64,000 bases of DNA, taken from positions 1,503,190 through 1,567,189 of the forward strand of contig JAIUJO010000086.1 in the NCBI GenBank assembly GCA_023846275.1, given 5' to 3'. The stretch is from Vanilla planifolia (taxonomy: Eukaryota; Streptophyta; Magnoliopsida; Asparagales; Orchidaceae). Shown here one piece after another: positions 27,395 through 39,759 of this stretch. The notes beneath the pieces are model-generated. The model was given only the letters and a program-made list of their open reading frames with translations, was not told the origin of the DNA and made no database searches. A program made the translations under genes and the position numbers. The first letter of the stretch is position 1. Each line of letters starts with the position of its first letter.

Positions 27395-30300
27395 TTCATA
27401 TCTAACTTTTTGATTAAGAATATTATACCCAATCTCCATTGTATCATGGAATATAACTTTCACACATCATTTATATTATTTCATCAAATGTTTCATTTTG
27501 ATTTTTTTATATTATAATGCAACTCTAAATCTCACGTCATATGACATTTACATCACATTGATTTGGTTACATTACATTTCTTCAATATATCACATTTCTC
27601 CTTTAATATATATTTACTTTACATTTAAATTATAGTTTATTATGATTTATCTTTATTTACTTTGGTAATGTAAAGTTTTCTAAACTAGGTTTGATCAAGA
27701 AACAACACACATCTTTGGATTCATCTTCATGAGCTCTATCATATGAATTATTCATTTTCATATTTTTAAATATTCTTTTAAGAATTTTGGTAAACTTTAC
27801 CAAATGTTTTGATTCATTTATGATTCGACTATTGAGTATCTTACACTTGATATCCTAACAATCTTGGAGATTAACATTGTCATACAGTTTAGATCAATGT
27901 TTCAAGTTTTCACTTCGATTTTCATGTATTATAACGATACTCTAAATAACATTTGTATGGCCTTCACATCAATTTTGTTTTATTTTATATATAAATATGT
28001 AATATTAAAAAACATATTTATTTTCAATGTAAAATAGTTTTACTTGATACTTTTGTACTCCTAATAAAAATATTATAATTCTTACCTAATTTGATAATCA
28101 TGAAGTTACACTTAGTCTCTTGAGTATATTTGAATGCAACATTCTAGCAAACTTTATCTCTCGTGCTACATTCACATGTTCTAGATTTTCTTATATTATA
28201 TTGCTTTAATTTGTATCATTATAAGTTTAATAATTTTTTAATTAATAATAAAATAATAGCTTATGATTATTTATGCTCTTTTATTTTAATATGTTTTAAC
28301 AATAAAATATGAGGTATGATTAAGATGAAACCAAAGTCATTAAACTCCTTCGTGGGCACCATCTCATTGCAAATATTTTTTAATTATTTTTAAATATTTT
28401 TATTTTTTCAATCATTTTGGCACTCTTTACGAGGTATTTTATTTTCTACCTAATTTGACGATTGACAATGTTACACCAACCACCAAATCAACTTGCAATT
28501 AAATGTTCGTATACAATTTATCTCAATTCTTTAAATTGTTTGCCTTGATTTTCTTAAATTTCTATGAAGCTTTGAACCTTCTCTCTTGTAACCTTACATC
28601 GCTATAGTCTTGTTGTATTACATTATTCAAATTTATCAGGCTTTAGCTTTAACATATATTTACATAATATTAAAATAACGATTAATTATTACTTTTATTT
28701 AATTACTTTGGTAATTCCAAGAAATTATAAACAAGTTTCAATGGAGATGAAAAAATACCTTTATTGTCATCTTATAGAGTTCCACTCAATTAAAATTTCA
28801 TTTCTTATAATTAAAAAAAAATTTCAAAAGTTTTTATGTGCTTTGTAAGTCATTTCAATCCAAACCTTGTGTGATAGTCAATGATACTACATCACATCTT
28901 TTTAGAATCTTGCATCACAATTTTTCTATTATATTTATCACTTTTCCACAAATTTTTTTATTTGATTTGGTTATACTACTTATTAACTCTACATCTCCTC
29001 CAATGTGACCTTTTAATCATTTTTATTAGTTTTAATACATTATTTTAATTTAACTCATTTAAATTATAATATATATATTTACTTATTATTAAGATGATGC
29101 TTTATTATTATTTATTCTTGTTTTGTTTTGTAATTTATATTTCTATAAAATGTGTTTTGAACAAGAGGAAAAATAGTTGGTTTTATTTGTCTCAATATGC
29201 TTTATCTAATTAAATATTTATTTTAATATTTTTATATATTTTTTATTATATTTTTTCCATCATTGAGGATGTTATACTTGATCTCCTTAGTACCTCGGAG
29301 GATAACTTTACCATACAAGTTTTTTTCAATAATTTAGCTCATTTGATCGAATATTTTTCTTTTGTTTGGATCTATTATTATGAAACTCTAACTCTTCTAT
29401 GGTGTGACATTTAAATAGTTTTTATTTAGATATTATAAATTCTATTAGTTTATCTTATTTTAGCTTTATTATATATTTATCAAATAATAAATGCTAATTT
29501 ATTATTATTTACACTTATTTAAATTGATATTTTATAATAAATCCAAACAATTTCTAATTGAGACATATCAAACATCAACACCTTTCTGGTTTAATAAGTT
29601 TTATAAATGTAATGTTTTATTATCCATGGTTTTCGCACTCTTATAAGATATTTTGATTCTTACAAGGTTGTTGCACACATCCTCCATAGTATTTTTGAAT
29701 GCAACATTTTCGAAATAATTTATCTTATTTCATAAAAAAATATTTTATTATATTATGATGAAACTCAAATTCTCTACACATGTAAATTTAATATCACTTA
29801 GATTTTGTTATATTATAATTTTTTAATTTATTCCATTAGTATTTTGGAATACACTTTCTCATATAATTTATCTCATTTATTGAAATGTTTTACTTTTATT
29901 TAGTTATATTTTTATGAAACTCAAATTATCCACTCATGTAAACTTAACATCACTTTGATTTGGTCATATTTTATTGTTGCTATTTATATATTTTTTAATG
30001 TTAACACATATTTACTCTTATTTGTCATCGCAATTTACAGTAATTCCAAGCTAAGTCTGACCAAGATAAAATAATATTATTGAACATGTCTACAAGATAT
30101 CTATTTTATTAAATATAAATTTTTTTAATTTTAAAATATTTTATTTTCTAAGATTTTTGTTTGCTTTTTATGATATTTGGATTTGTATCATATTTGGATT
30201 TCTTGAAATGTTTCACTTTATTTGGTTATATTTCTATGAAACTACAATTATCTACTCATGTAAACTTAACATCACTTTGATTTTGTCATATTTTATTATT

Positions 30301-32050
30301 TCTATTTATAAACTGTTTAGCATTAATAAATATTTACTCTATTTGTCTTTACAATTTATAGTAATCCCAAGCTAAGTCTGAGCAAGATAAAATAAATATT
30401 ATTGAACTCGTCTACACGAGATCTATTTTATTAACATACATTTTTGAATTTTAAAATATTTTATTTTCTTATTTTTGTTCAGTTTTTAAGATATTTGGAT
30501 TTATATAATTGAACACAACTTTCTCGTAAAATTTATCTCATTTCTACAAATGTTTCACATTGATTTCACGATATTGTTATGCAACTCAAGATTTCTTATG
30601 ATGTGGCACATATATCATTTAGATTTGGTTTTGTTACATAACTTTTATTTATATCATCTTTGCTTTAATATATCTTCATTGAATATTTAAATAAATAAAG
30701 ATTATTATTTGTCATTATTTATATTGATAATTGGTAGTAATACTAAATAATGCTTTATTATGATTAAAAAACCTTGTTAGTCTTATCTCACTGAGCTCTC
30801 TTTAATTGAATATTTTGTTTTTATATTTTAAAATATTTTTTCTAAGATTTTTGCATGTTTTAAAATATTTATTGATTTATACATGACTTGAAAATCAAGG
30901 ATATCATTCCTTATCACCTTGGTATCTTATAATGTATTTTTTCGATACAATTATATTATTTCTTCAAATTGTTTTTTTGATTTGTTATATTACTATATAA
31001 CCTTAAGTCACCTACCCTATGAGGATTACATCACTATGATTTGGTTAGATTATATTTGTTTGATTTATCTCTTTTCTACTTTAATATATTTTATCTTAAT
31101 ATTGAAAATTTTTTTGTTATTATTATTTATTATTTTCTTCTTTTATAACAGAAGTCATTGGAGTCATTTAAACAAGCTTTACCTAATTAAAATTTAATTT
31201 GTGTTTTTGAATCATTTATTTTTAATAGTTTGGCATGCTTTATGAAACATTTCTATTCATATTTTATTTGATGATCATAGATGTTATGCTATCTCCTTAG
31301 GTTGATTGAATGCAACTTTCTTATACATTTAAATTTCTTTTCTTTTTTTTGATATGTTAGTATCAAACTATAATCTTCTTTTGTGTGAGGTCTATCTTGC
31401 ATTGATTCGGTTATATTACATTGTTTCATTTTATCTCATCTTAGCATTAATATATATTTATTTAAAAAATAAATAATATTTTGTAAATATATATGCTTAT
31501 TTTTCTTGATAATTCATAATAATCCTATAATATTCCTAAACAAAATATACCAAATATCTTTAGAATCATCTCAAAGAGCTTTTTTCAATTTAATATTTAT
31601 TTTTATATTTTCAAATGTTTCATTTTCTTGGCTTTTTGAATTGTTTACGAGACATTTTGATTTATATCTCATTTGATGAACCATGATGTTACACTCGATT
31701 TCATTTGATTTGGGTTATATTATATTTTTTAATTTATCATATTTTAGATTTATTAAATGTTGAAATATTAATTTATGATTTTTTATAGTTATTTAAATTA
31801 ATATTTTAAGTAATTCAAAATATAGAAAGATTGAGAGAGAATAAACTTGGTTACACTCGTCCTGATAAGTTTCGTCTAATTAAATATTTATTTTTTAACT
31901 GATCAAAATATTTTATTTTCAATAGCTTTTTAAATTATTTTATTCAATTTTGTTGTATTATATTTCTAATTTATCTAATTTTAGATTTATTAGATGTTTA
32001 TTAAATTTTAAAATATTAATTTATTTAAAGCATTAAAGATGAAGGAATTT
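27395..32050 (+). repeat. Satellite array, second block (same unit as 1-18388)
   Basis: The same landmarks resume directly after duplication A: taagaatattatacccaatc then catcaaatgtttcattttga, continuing with ttgatttggttacattacat and ttatctttatttactttggt. Eleven to thirteen units are recognisable (landmarks near 27420, 27840, 28110, 28460, 28880, 29270, 29675, 30200, 30900, 31280, 31690). The orientation matches the first block, consistent with one original array split by the 9 kb insert at 18.4-27.4 kb. Confidence 0.85.
29873..30495 (+). repeat. Recent tandem duplication of one satellite unit, period about 320 bp
   Basis: 29873-30195 and 30197-30495 are far more alike than other neighbouring units. 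Shared stretches include ctcatgtaaacttaacatca followed by ctttgatt, and ccaagctaagtctgaccaag followed by ataaaata (second copy: ccaagctaagtctgagcaag). This marks local amplification after the general decay of the array. Confidence 0.7.
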
Positions 32051-32099
32051 TTGTAAACAGAAAATTGTAAAGTATTAAATTTTTTTGAGTAACCTGAAT

Positions 32100-32390
32100 T
32101 TCTCAAATTTTGGTTTCATTAAAACAAAGATGTGTATTTGGTTTATCTCTACTAGCTTCACCAAAAAGAAAATGGTTAGTGGAAGCCCGATCGGGGATCG
32201 AGGGTGGATGTAGGCACAGGTTTTGGTTGAAGCACCTAAAAAATATTGTGTATTTTGTTTATTATTCAGAATTTTTTTTCATCAATAAAAAAATTTTAAG
32301 GTAGAAAAGGTTTTTACTAATTTTTGGAAACAAAAATTTTATTAAATAAACAATTCACTCATCCCCTCTATTTGTTATGCCTCAAATGTT
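32100..32390 (+). mobile_element. Copia LTR 3'-end fragment
   Basis: The stretch tggaagcccgatcggggatc followed by ggtggatgtaggcacaggtt, then ttgaagcacctaaaaaatat and tgtgtattttgttt, is the familiar layout near the transcription end of plant Copia LTRs (a ggatgtaggc block, a gaaccac-like block, then ttgtgt and T-rich DNA). It is followed by caattcactcatcccctcta, the usual C-rich LTR end. No internal region follows, so it is at most an LTR remnant. The ORF here (32110-32304) is incidental. Identification rests on sequence style and has not been confirmed by a search. Confidence 0.45.
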
Positions 32391-33929
32391 TTACATAAGT
32401 TAGACATCTACTTGGTCTTGCTGGACATGTTAATTGCCTTTTGTAATATGATCATTTCTGTTGTTTCATTTGTTTTGGATATTTGAGCATACCAAATTTT
32501 TTGAAACAAATTGTATTTCTTTAATTTTTTTTATAAAAAGTACATTTCAAAATTAAAGTATTAATAAAAAATTAAAAAATAGAGGATGTGACACCCGACC
32601 CCAAGAAAGACAAGCTTGGTCACCACAACTATGCTCCAATCTCATCCAAATCAAGCAACATGATTACTTTTATTGTACATGTGTTGCAAAGAGACAAAGA
32701 TGATTGATAATGAAACAATTTATAACATTAAGATTAATAATTGGGTTCAATTATTAGGATAACATACTTGATTGTCAAGACAACCTCATCTAGTTTGGAT
32801 AAAGGATTATAACAATCTCTTCCATAATCTTCACTATAAAAGAATAGTTTTATTTTCCAAAACAAAATACTTATAATATTATCCAAATTATCCATTTAAG
32901 TACAAGGTCTTAAAAACAAATACCTAAGCCACCAAACACAAAGTATTAATGACACTAAATAATGTGATGAGCTAATATCAAATAAGTATCTTGAACACCC
33001 TACACATTCCAATGGAACTATATATTCATATAACATGTTTCAAGAAAACTCAATTTTATTTTTTATTTAATTTTAGTTAATCTAAACTTATTTTAAATAT
33101 CATGCCATAACTTAAAAATAAAACTATATATTATATCTCTAATATAAATTAGTTCTCAAGCTATCTGTATGACTTAATATATGTACCTTATCATAAAATA
33201 AACATATAAAAGATCCACAGAAATTTAAAAACTGAGCAATTGTAATACAAATACTTCTTATCAAGATAACTATGTCATATATCAAAATGCACAATATAAA
33301 ATGGCTTATAAGATATCTTAATTTAAAAATAAATTATTTATTAATTTAATATTATATTTATATTACAATTATCAAACTTTTCTACCTAAATCTAGGGTGA
33401 GTATTCTTAATCCACTTTCCTTTTCTTTTAGTTTTTCTACAAAGTCATAGATGCATGCGCATGAGTTACTATATAATCATCAATACTGAAAATATATAAA
33501 ATTCCTTAAGGTTATATAACCTATAGTATTCTCTCTACTTTGTCTTCTACTACAAAAACATCAACTATATGATTCCCCCATCATGTTGTACCATTTGCAT
33601 CTCACTAAATCATTGTTATTAATTCTTCACTTATTGTATTATGTGTCCTATCCATCAAACAGTGTGATTCCTTCAACTCCCTATGTATGGTTATCAGAAT
33701 CCAATCTTACTCTTTGACCTTTATCAAATCATATTGTATGAGAAGCTCATGGTACAGTATCATCGCTCCAACTATGATATGATGAGATTGTTCTACCACA
33801 CAATAACCTTTCTTCTTGAACCAACTTAACTATAATTGTATTATATATTCTCTTAATTATATGATATGTTTATTAACTCCACAAACAAATTATTGATAAT
33901 CATATTGTATATTGAGTCTAATCATATAG
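32391..33929. other. No gene seen; possible decayed LTR start
   Basis: Between the Copia LTR tail and the 480 bp repeat there is no coding signal. At 32587 tgtgacacccgaccccaaga has the TGTNACACCC look of many plant LTR 5' ends, but no matching 3' end or partner LTR could be pointed to. The rest is AT-rich filler. Confidence 0.35.
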
Positions 33930-34420
33930 TAAACTCAACTCCAAACAAAACATAATGCCTAAATTAAATTATATTTTACTATAAGACAACTCTAAACCCC
34001 CATAATTAATTATCATAGTATTCTTAACTTTTACAATAAAATAAAACCACTAATTCCTCTATAAAAATGAATAAATTCAATAAAAAATATAATTTCAACC
34101 TTTTTTATTTTCACTCATTGTAGTAGCTTTTTAGTACGTTCTTCCCCTTCTTGATTCTTATAGTAACATTAAGTCTCCTTTTTGTCTTCCTTACTACTCT
34201 CCTTATAACCAACATAATTGTTCCTTCACTTTCTTGTTGTTCTCTTGAATTGAGACTTTCTTCTTCCCTCTTCTCTTTATTTATATGTTTCTCCTTCTCC
34301 TCCATTTTTCTTTCATTAGCAACATCTCTAAACGACCTAAAACTTTTAGTAATAACTTATTTAACACTAATCTTGCTAAAGATAATTGGCTTAAATTAAA
34401 AAGTATTATTTGCCATTTCT
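33930..34420 (-). repeat. Direct repeat (about 480 bp), left copy, containing mid-gag remnant
   Basis: Pairs with 38930-39410 at an offset of about 5.0 kb. Both carry ccataattaattatcatag, caaccttttttattttcact followed by cattgtagta, and ccctcttctctttattt. On the minus strand the right half (34111-34305) encodes a charged K/E/R-rich peptide, including REEESLNSREQQESEG, that resembles the linker after the UBN2 domain of Copia gag and joins directly to the gag remnant at 34490-35208. The left half looks non-coding. Confidence 0.8.
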
Positions 34421-34489
34421 TTTTGCCAAATTTTGTGCTAAAACATTAACATGAAAACTTACCTCATTCTCCAAATCCATCAAAGAGGT

Positions 34490-35208
34490 AGATGTGGAAT
34501 CTGAATCAAATTTGGTGCCTTTGAAGGCCATGGGTTCTTCTGTCTTCCTTTCATGCTTTAACTTACTTGTAGAAGCTTCTTCGTAAGTCTCCTAGTCTTC
34601 TCTATTTCGATAATGGGAAGTTCCCCAAGGAGTTCATCTAATGAAATTTTGTTGACATCTTTAACTTTTTTAATAGCCTTTGAAAGGAGATCATATTCCT
34701 TCGGAAGGTTTCTCAAAATTTTCCATTTGGTGCGTCATTAAATCTTTAAAACATATTTTCTTTTAATACTCTCACCACTATTCATTCTAAAATGCTGATA
34801 GTCATGGGTAAGGATGTTTATCTTCGTCTCTTTCATTTATGAGGTGCCCTCATAAGTTACTTTGAGTTGTTTCCACACCTCAAATGTCGTATGCAAATTT
34901 ATAATTTGTGAAAATTCACTAGGAGAAATTCCATATTGAAGATAGTTCAACGCCCTAGCATTCAATTGAGCCAATGTTTTATGCTCAACATTGGGCTCAC
35001 TAAAGGGCTTGACTTCATTAATAAAAGAATTTCTAGGAAGTTCTCAAGGCTTAGTCATAACTGCCCATAATTCTAAATCAATTGATTGAATAAAATTCTA
35101 AAATGGTTTTCCCAATATATGTAAAATTCTCTTTTAAATAAGGGAGACTGAATTGAAGAAATACCTTCACAAAAGGTTGCACCCATATCAAACAAAAAGG
35201 AAGCCATA
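34490..35208 (-). mobile_element. Copia gag N-terminal region (UBN2-type), decayed
   Basis: Read on the minus strand from an ATG at 35208, the translation starts MASFLFDMGATF and, with frameshifts and stops, passes through EFSQIINLHTTFEVWKQLK, VTYEGTS, MKETKINILTHDYQHFRM, LPKEYDLLSKAIKKVKDVN and KISLDELLGELPI. These are typical of the UBN2 domain in gag of plant Copia elements. It sits just inside the primer-binding site and LTR at 35303-37230, the normal distance for a gag start. It continues into the repeat at 33930-34420 and is then cut off. Confidence 0.75.
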
Positions 35209-35302
35209 AATCAAAAAATCACAAAACCACAAAGAATGTGAGAAAGCCTTCATGTAGCACAAGTGGATCTCACACATGATGTTACTCACGTAATTTGGGA
35301 TT

Positions 35303-35320
35303 CCTCTCTCCGATACCAAT
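35303..35320 (-). promoter_or_regulatory. Retrotransposon primer-binding site
   Basis: Minus strand attggtatcggagagaggaa lies immediately downstream of the LTR end. TGGTATCGGAGAG is one or two changes from TGGTATCAGAGC, the site complementary to the initiator-tRNA-Met 3' end used by most plant Copia elements. It fixes both the orientation and the LTR boundary. Confidence 0.75.
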
Positions 35321-37230
35321 TGAAGTTCTTTGTGCTTAAGACAATCCCACAAGAGGGGGGTTGAAATGTGGCAAATAATATTTTCATTCGATTTTTAATT
35401 TAAATTAAAACTTAAATCTTTTCAGCAAGAATAAGAAAGAATATTTCACAAAAGATTTTTAAGGTGGTTCGACTCAAAATCGAGCCTACATTGACCCTAA
35501 ATAGTGTTGGGAAAAGAACACTAAAATCACCAAATTACAAGAGAAGTTTTTTATATTTTTCACCTCAAACCTACTTGGGATTTTACCTAGGGCTAATCCT
35601 AAACCTACTTGAGTTTTTTTGGGCTCAACTCAAACCCCAGTCTTTTGCACAATTACCGGGATGCCCTTACCCCAAAGAAAGAAATACAAAAAATTACCAA
35701 AACTTAAGATAATTTTAAGAGAAATATGAGGCACACACAATACCAAAAAAAGAGGGAGGAATAAAGATTGAAAAATAGTTGAAGCAAAAACCTCCAATTT
35801 TGGGTTCTTTCTTGCAGCTTTCACTTTGTTACTTTGGAAGTATCGTATGTACTTAGAATTACTTGATATTGTGATTTGAAAGCTTTAAAATCTTAGCAAT
35901 GGTAATATCTAGGAGTTCTTCATCATTCCCTATTTATAGAGGTTAATTCAAGCTCTAAATCCACTCCCAACAACTCTAAAATGAACTAAGCATTTGGGCA
36001 ACCGACATAGAGCAGTCACCGTTTGATTTAAAGCCTAAAATGGACATTTCCGATTGAATCTCGAATTTACCTTTTGAGATCAATCTTGGCTATTGGATCT
36101 AGGTGCCTTGATTTTGGCCATTGGATGGCACGTTGGTTGTGCTGCTTATATTAAAACATTTTGTCCAAAAATCAACCAAAATAGAAACTTACTAAAGTGG
36201 TTCTGCATCCTCTTGCAGATATAGCTCAGTTTCAAATCTCCTACTAGGCGTTTTACTTTATTATCATGTAGCAATTTACCTTGATTAATTTAAGCCGTCC
36301 AATCACGTCTGTTGTTCTACCTTCTTTGGCAATTGAATGAAAGTTTAGTCCGACATTGTACAAACGTCTTTACCATGGCTTTCTATAACACTTTCGGTTC
36401 ATTTGTCTCTCGAGTAGTTTGGGCTTGGCTCCCCCCTCCCTAGACCAAGATTTCATGACTTGGTCCTGGTTGGCTTGATTTCATGCTTGCTCTGGTCAGC
36501 TTTCTGTGTGGGCTGAGTTCGCACTTGTTTCGTTCAACAGTTATGAGCGGATTTCTCACTTGTTCCATTCAATAGCTCTTATTATGGCCTTTGGGCTTTG
36601 CTCGCCCCTTCTAGGTCTATAAAATAATTTTTACATTATTTTATTTTTTAAATACTTAATGTCTGGACTAACCAGCCGTAAGGTCGGGTTGATCCGCCCA
36701 ATGCTACAGTGAAAATTCCTGAGACTAAAGTAGTTTTATAGTGTCTTGTGAGAATTTTTGTACCAAAGTTTTGTGTATAAGTATACCAAAATAATTTTAT
36801 ATTATGATAGTACTACAAGAGTCCAACATGACTACAAAAAGAAATTCATGAAAAATTTTCTTAAATAATTTAAAAAAATCAAATACTAATGCCTATACTT
36901 TTCATTAATAATGCTTGGCCCAAAAATAAATATTCAAAAATTGTTAAAATTATAACATTTTTAAAAATTAATACTACTAGTGTGCTACATTATCTTAAAA
37001 TTGGGACAAATCAAATTCAAGAAAATTAAAGCGAAATTCAAGTATAAAGATTTTGGTGCATGCCTTCAATTTTCTTAAAGCTTGTCATCACTGCACGAGT
37101 CTTTAAGACCACTATTTTTGACATTTAAAGTCATGGCTTGACTTAATTTAATATTAACAATTTCACTTAAAGCAAGCCCTCATGAGATATAAACATTTAT
37201 GCTTCACTCATCAAACATGAGGGTGTAACA
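35321..37230 (-). mobile_element. Copia LTR, about 1.9 kb (Sirevirus-like), single copy
   Basis: On the minus strand the segment begins TGTTACACCCTCATG right after a polypurine tract and ends CACAAAGAACTTCA right before the primer-binding site, giving the TG...CA ends expected of an LTR. Inside, the plus-strand stretch caatcccacaagaggggggt with the downstream ttttaaggtggttcgactca resembles LTRs of Sirevirus-type Copia elements, whose LTRs are also long. Unusually, pol lies on its 5' side (37.4-38.9 kb) and gag on its 3' side (34.5-35.2 kb), so it serves as the 3' LTR of one element and the 5' LTR of another. The short ORFs inside it are not genes. Confidence 0.75.
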
Positions 37231-37245
37231 ATCTCCCCCCTTTGA
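37231..37245 (-). promoter_or_regulatory. Polypurine tract
   Basis: Minus strand atatcaaaggggggagat abuts the LTR start TGTTACACCC, matching the plus-strand priming site at the 3' end of LTR retrotransposons. It confirms that the 37.4-38.9 kb pol remnant belongs to the element whose 3' LTR starts at 37230. Confidence 0.7.
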
Positions 37246-37399
37246 TATGGCAAGACATAATTATTTAAAATAAAAAAAGTGACAAAGAAAATATAAATAA
37301 ATTTTTAAGGAGGAAAATAAGAATTAACATGCACCCACTATCTTGATGCTCTGCCTATCTCCTGACTATTCTCCCCCTTTGAGACTATCAAAAGGGAGT

Positions 37400-38925
37400 G
37401 AACTCTAGGCAATGTCTAAAATTCATAATTGTTCCCTTAATGTTTGAAATTGCTCTGATAGTAAGGGTTTGTTAAAAATGTCAACCAATTCAAGCTTAAT
37501 GGGAACATACTCTAATTCTACTAATCTTTTGGCCACTTCGTCTCTAAGTGATATCTAACATTTATGTGCTTAGTCCTAGAATGATGAACTTAATTCTTGA
37601 CTAATGCTAATGTACTAGTGTTATCAATTCTAATAGGTATATGTGTGACTTCTAAACCATAGCCTTGAAGTTGTTGTCTTATTTGAAATCCTAAGAAAAA
37701 AAATTTAGCTCACCAATCATGCTCATTTCAAATTCTTTAGTCATAAGATTTCCAAATTCTCTACATTTCTTTTTTTGTACAACAAAAAATAATATCATCA
37801 ACATAAATTTAAACAATTAGGAAGTCATCTTGTAATGATCAAATCGTTTGCATGTGAGGTTACAAATTTCCATCCTTAATGTAACTTGTTTTTTTTTCTT
37901 TTTGTACTTCAAAATTTTCTAATTTTTCATCATTCTTATTCAAATCTAAGTTCTTTACTAATTTTATTTCATGTTCTAAATACTTCTCACTAACTTGTTA
38001 GATAGACTCATCAAACACAACAAATATTGTTTCCTCTACCTTATGAGATTTTAGATTAAGATTCAATATGCTTTAATAATAGATGAATACCCAAGAAGTG
38101 GATTTTTATTTTCTTCTTGGTTTTTATATTATAAGTTGTAAAATCTAAATTAGAAACTTACCACTAAATTAAATTATTAATTTGAGTTTTATAAATGTCC
38201 TAGACCTATCCTAGAATGTCTCTCAATATTTTGGAGATATTTTTTCTAGTCTTCTAGCTTCTACTCTTAGGAACCCAAGAAAGCTTGGGTTAAGCAATAA
38301 ATGGAGCTTGCATGTTCTCATTCTTAACTATCCATCTAAAATTTTATTTTTGTGAATATATATTTCTTCTAAAAAAGCAATCTTTCATAGTATGTTCAGG
38401 TTTACAACAACAAAATCAAACAATATTGGATGGCCCAGGCATGCTTATGTATTTTGGTCTTTCAAAATTGAAGACATGTCAAGAATAATAAGCATGTGAA
38501 GCATAAGAAGTATGTGAAGTTTTTGTTACTCTAGCATGCTCCAAAAATCATAATTTTCTTTCAAAAGTGAAATATCATGCCTTAAAGAAGTATTCTCAAT
38601 GATAAGGGAAGCATTTTCATCACATATATGTTGATTTTCTATTCTTTTCTTTTCATCTTCTTTTATAACAAAATCAAGTAATTCAACTTTTTCTTTGTAA
38701 ACCTTTTCAATTTTTTATGAGCACTCGTTAAAGAAGTCAACGCATTCATAATTTCAACATAATTACTTTCTAAAATATCTCTTGTTCAAGTGCTTACCTC
38801 TTTTTCTTCTTCTTTCTCACTTGAAGATATTGAAGACGTCTCTTTTGTCATAAAACAAATCATCCCTTCTTCTCCTCTACTTGAGCTTAAAACATCTGAA
38901 TCTTTAGAAGCACTCCATGTAGTAG
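37400..38925 (-). mobile_element. Copia gag C-terminus, integrase end, reverse transcriptase/RNase H remnants
   Basis: In minus-strand order (high to low coordinate), with stops and frame jumps: about 38900-38560 is a charged coiled-coil gag segment (SSSEKEEEKEV, ENASLIIENTSLRHDISLL). About 38450-38250 holds the zinc-knuckle remnant (GKPEHTMKDCFFRR) and the LSWVPK motif. About 38130-37980 is the integrase C-terminal piece (GYSS, VVFDES-like). About 37800 gives a degraded IIYVDDIIF, the reverse-transcriptase YVDD motif region, then FFLGFQIRQ. About 37620 gives RIDNTSTLALVKN and HHSRTKHINVRYH from RNase H. Large parts of integrase and RT are missing, so the element is internally deleted and dead. 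The RNase H end runs towards the polypurine tract at 37245 at normal spacing. Confidence 0.8.
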
Positions 38926-38929
38926 ACCC

Positions 38930-39410
38930 ACCTCCAAACAAAATATAAGGCCTAAATTCAATTATATTTTAATATAAGACAATGCTAAACCCCCATAATT
39001 AATTATCATAGCATTCTTAACTTGTACAATAAAATAAAACCACTAACTCCTCTATAAAAATGAATAAATTCCATAAAAAATATAATTTCAACCTTTTTTA
39101 TTTTCACTCATTGTAGTATCTTTCTAGTACATTCTTCCCCTTTATTCTTATAGTAATAGTAAGTCTTCTTTCTATCTTCCTTACTGCTCTCCTAATGACC
39201 AACAAAATTCTTTTCTTCTCTTTCTTGTTCTCCTCTTGAATTGAAACTTTCCTCCTCCCTCTTCTCTTTATTTTCCCTTTTTCTCCTTCTCTCCCTCCAT
39301 TTTTCTTTCATTAGCAACATCTCAAAACTACCTAAAACTTTTAGTAATAACTTTTTTAACACTAATCTTGTTAAAGATAAATGGCTTAAACTAAAAAGTA
39401 TTATTTGCCA
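38930..39410 (-). repeat. Direct repeat (about 480 bp), right copy
   Basis: Partner of 33930-34420. It joins, on the minus strand, directly to the gag C-terminal segment (TTWSASKDSDVL then GMICFMTKE). In an ordinary element this mid-gag segment would occur once, between the UBN2 and coiled-coil parts. Here it occurs at both outer edges of the Copia complex. The copies differ by scattered changes and small indels. Confidence 0.8.
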
Positions 39411-39759
39411 TTTAAATATTCAAAATATATATATGTGTATTATTCTAAAAATTGTAATTAATTATGTAGGACATAAAACATTATTAGCAAAATACAATTA
39501 TATTTTTCAATAAGTGTTCTTTATAATTATATGCTTTAATAAAATTTTATTTTCATTTAAAAATATTACACACTTCTCAAAATAAAATTATTATGATTTT
39601 CTTTTAATTAATAAATGTATTATTTAAAAAAAATTATTCCTTAACTTCTATAACCTAATGTACAATATGTTGAGCATCTTGTATGGCATGCACAAATCGC
39701 ATATGCTGTCCTCTAATAAAAATGAATAATATTTGCCTCTACAACCTTAATTACAATAT
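39411..39759. other. No gene seen
   Basis: AT-rich spacer between the Copia complex and the DUF4220 promoter block. The ORF starting at 39241 runs into it from the repeat and is a chance frame. Confidence 0.5.

Noticed and set aside
34151..34399. Plus-strand 82-codon ORF
   Set aside because: It is the antisense of the charged gag linker; the serine/leucine-rich look is the complement of lysine/glutamate codons.
35464..35824. ORFs within the Copia LTR on both strands
   Set aside because: They lie wholly inside the LTR and have no domain resemblance.
33930..39410. The 480 bp direct repeats as LTRs of an outer retrotransposon
   Set aside because: No TG...CA ends, PBS or PPT at their edges; they carry mid-gag coding remnants, and the true LTR with PBS and PPT lies between them.
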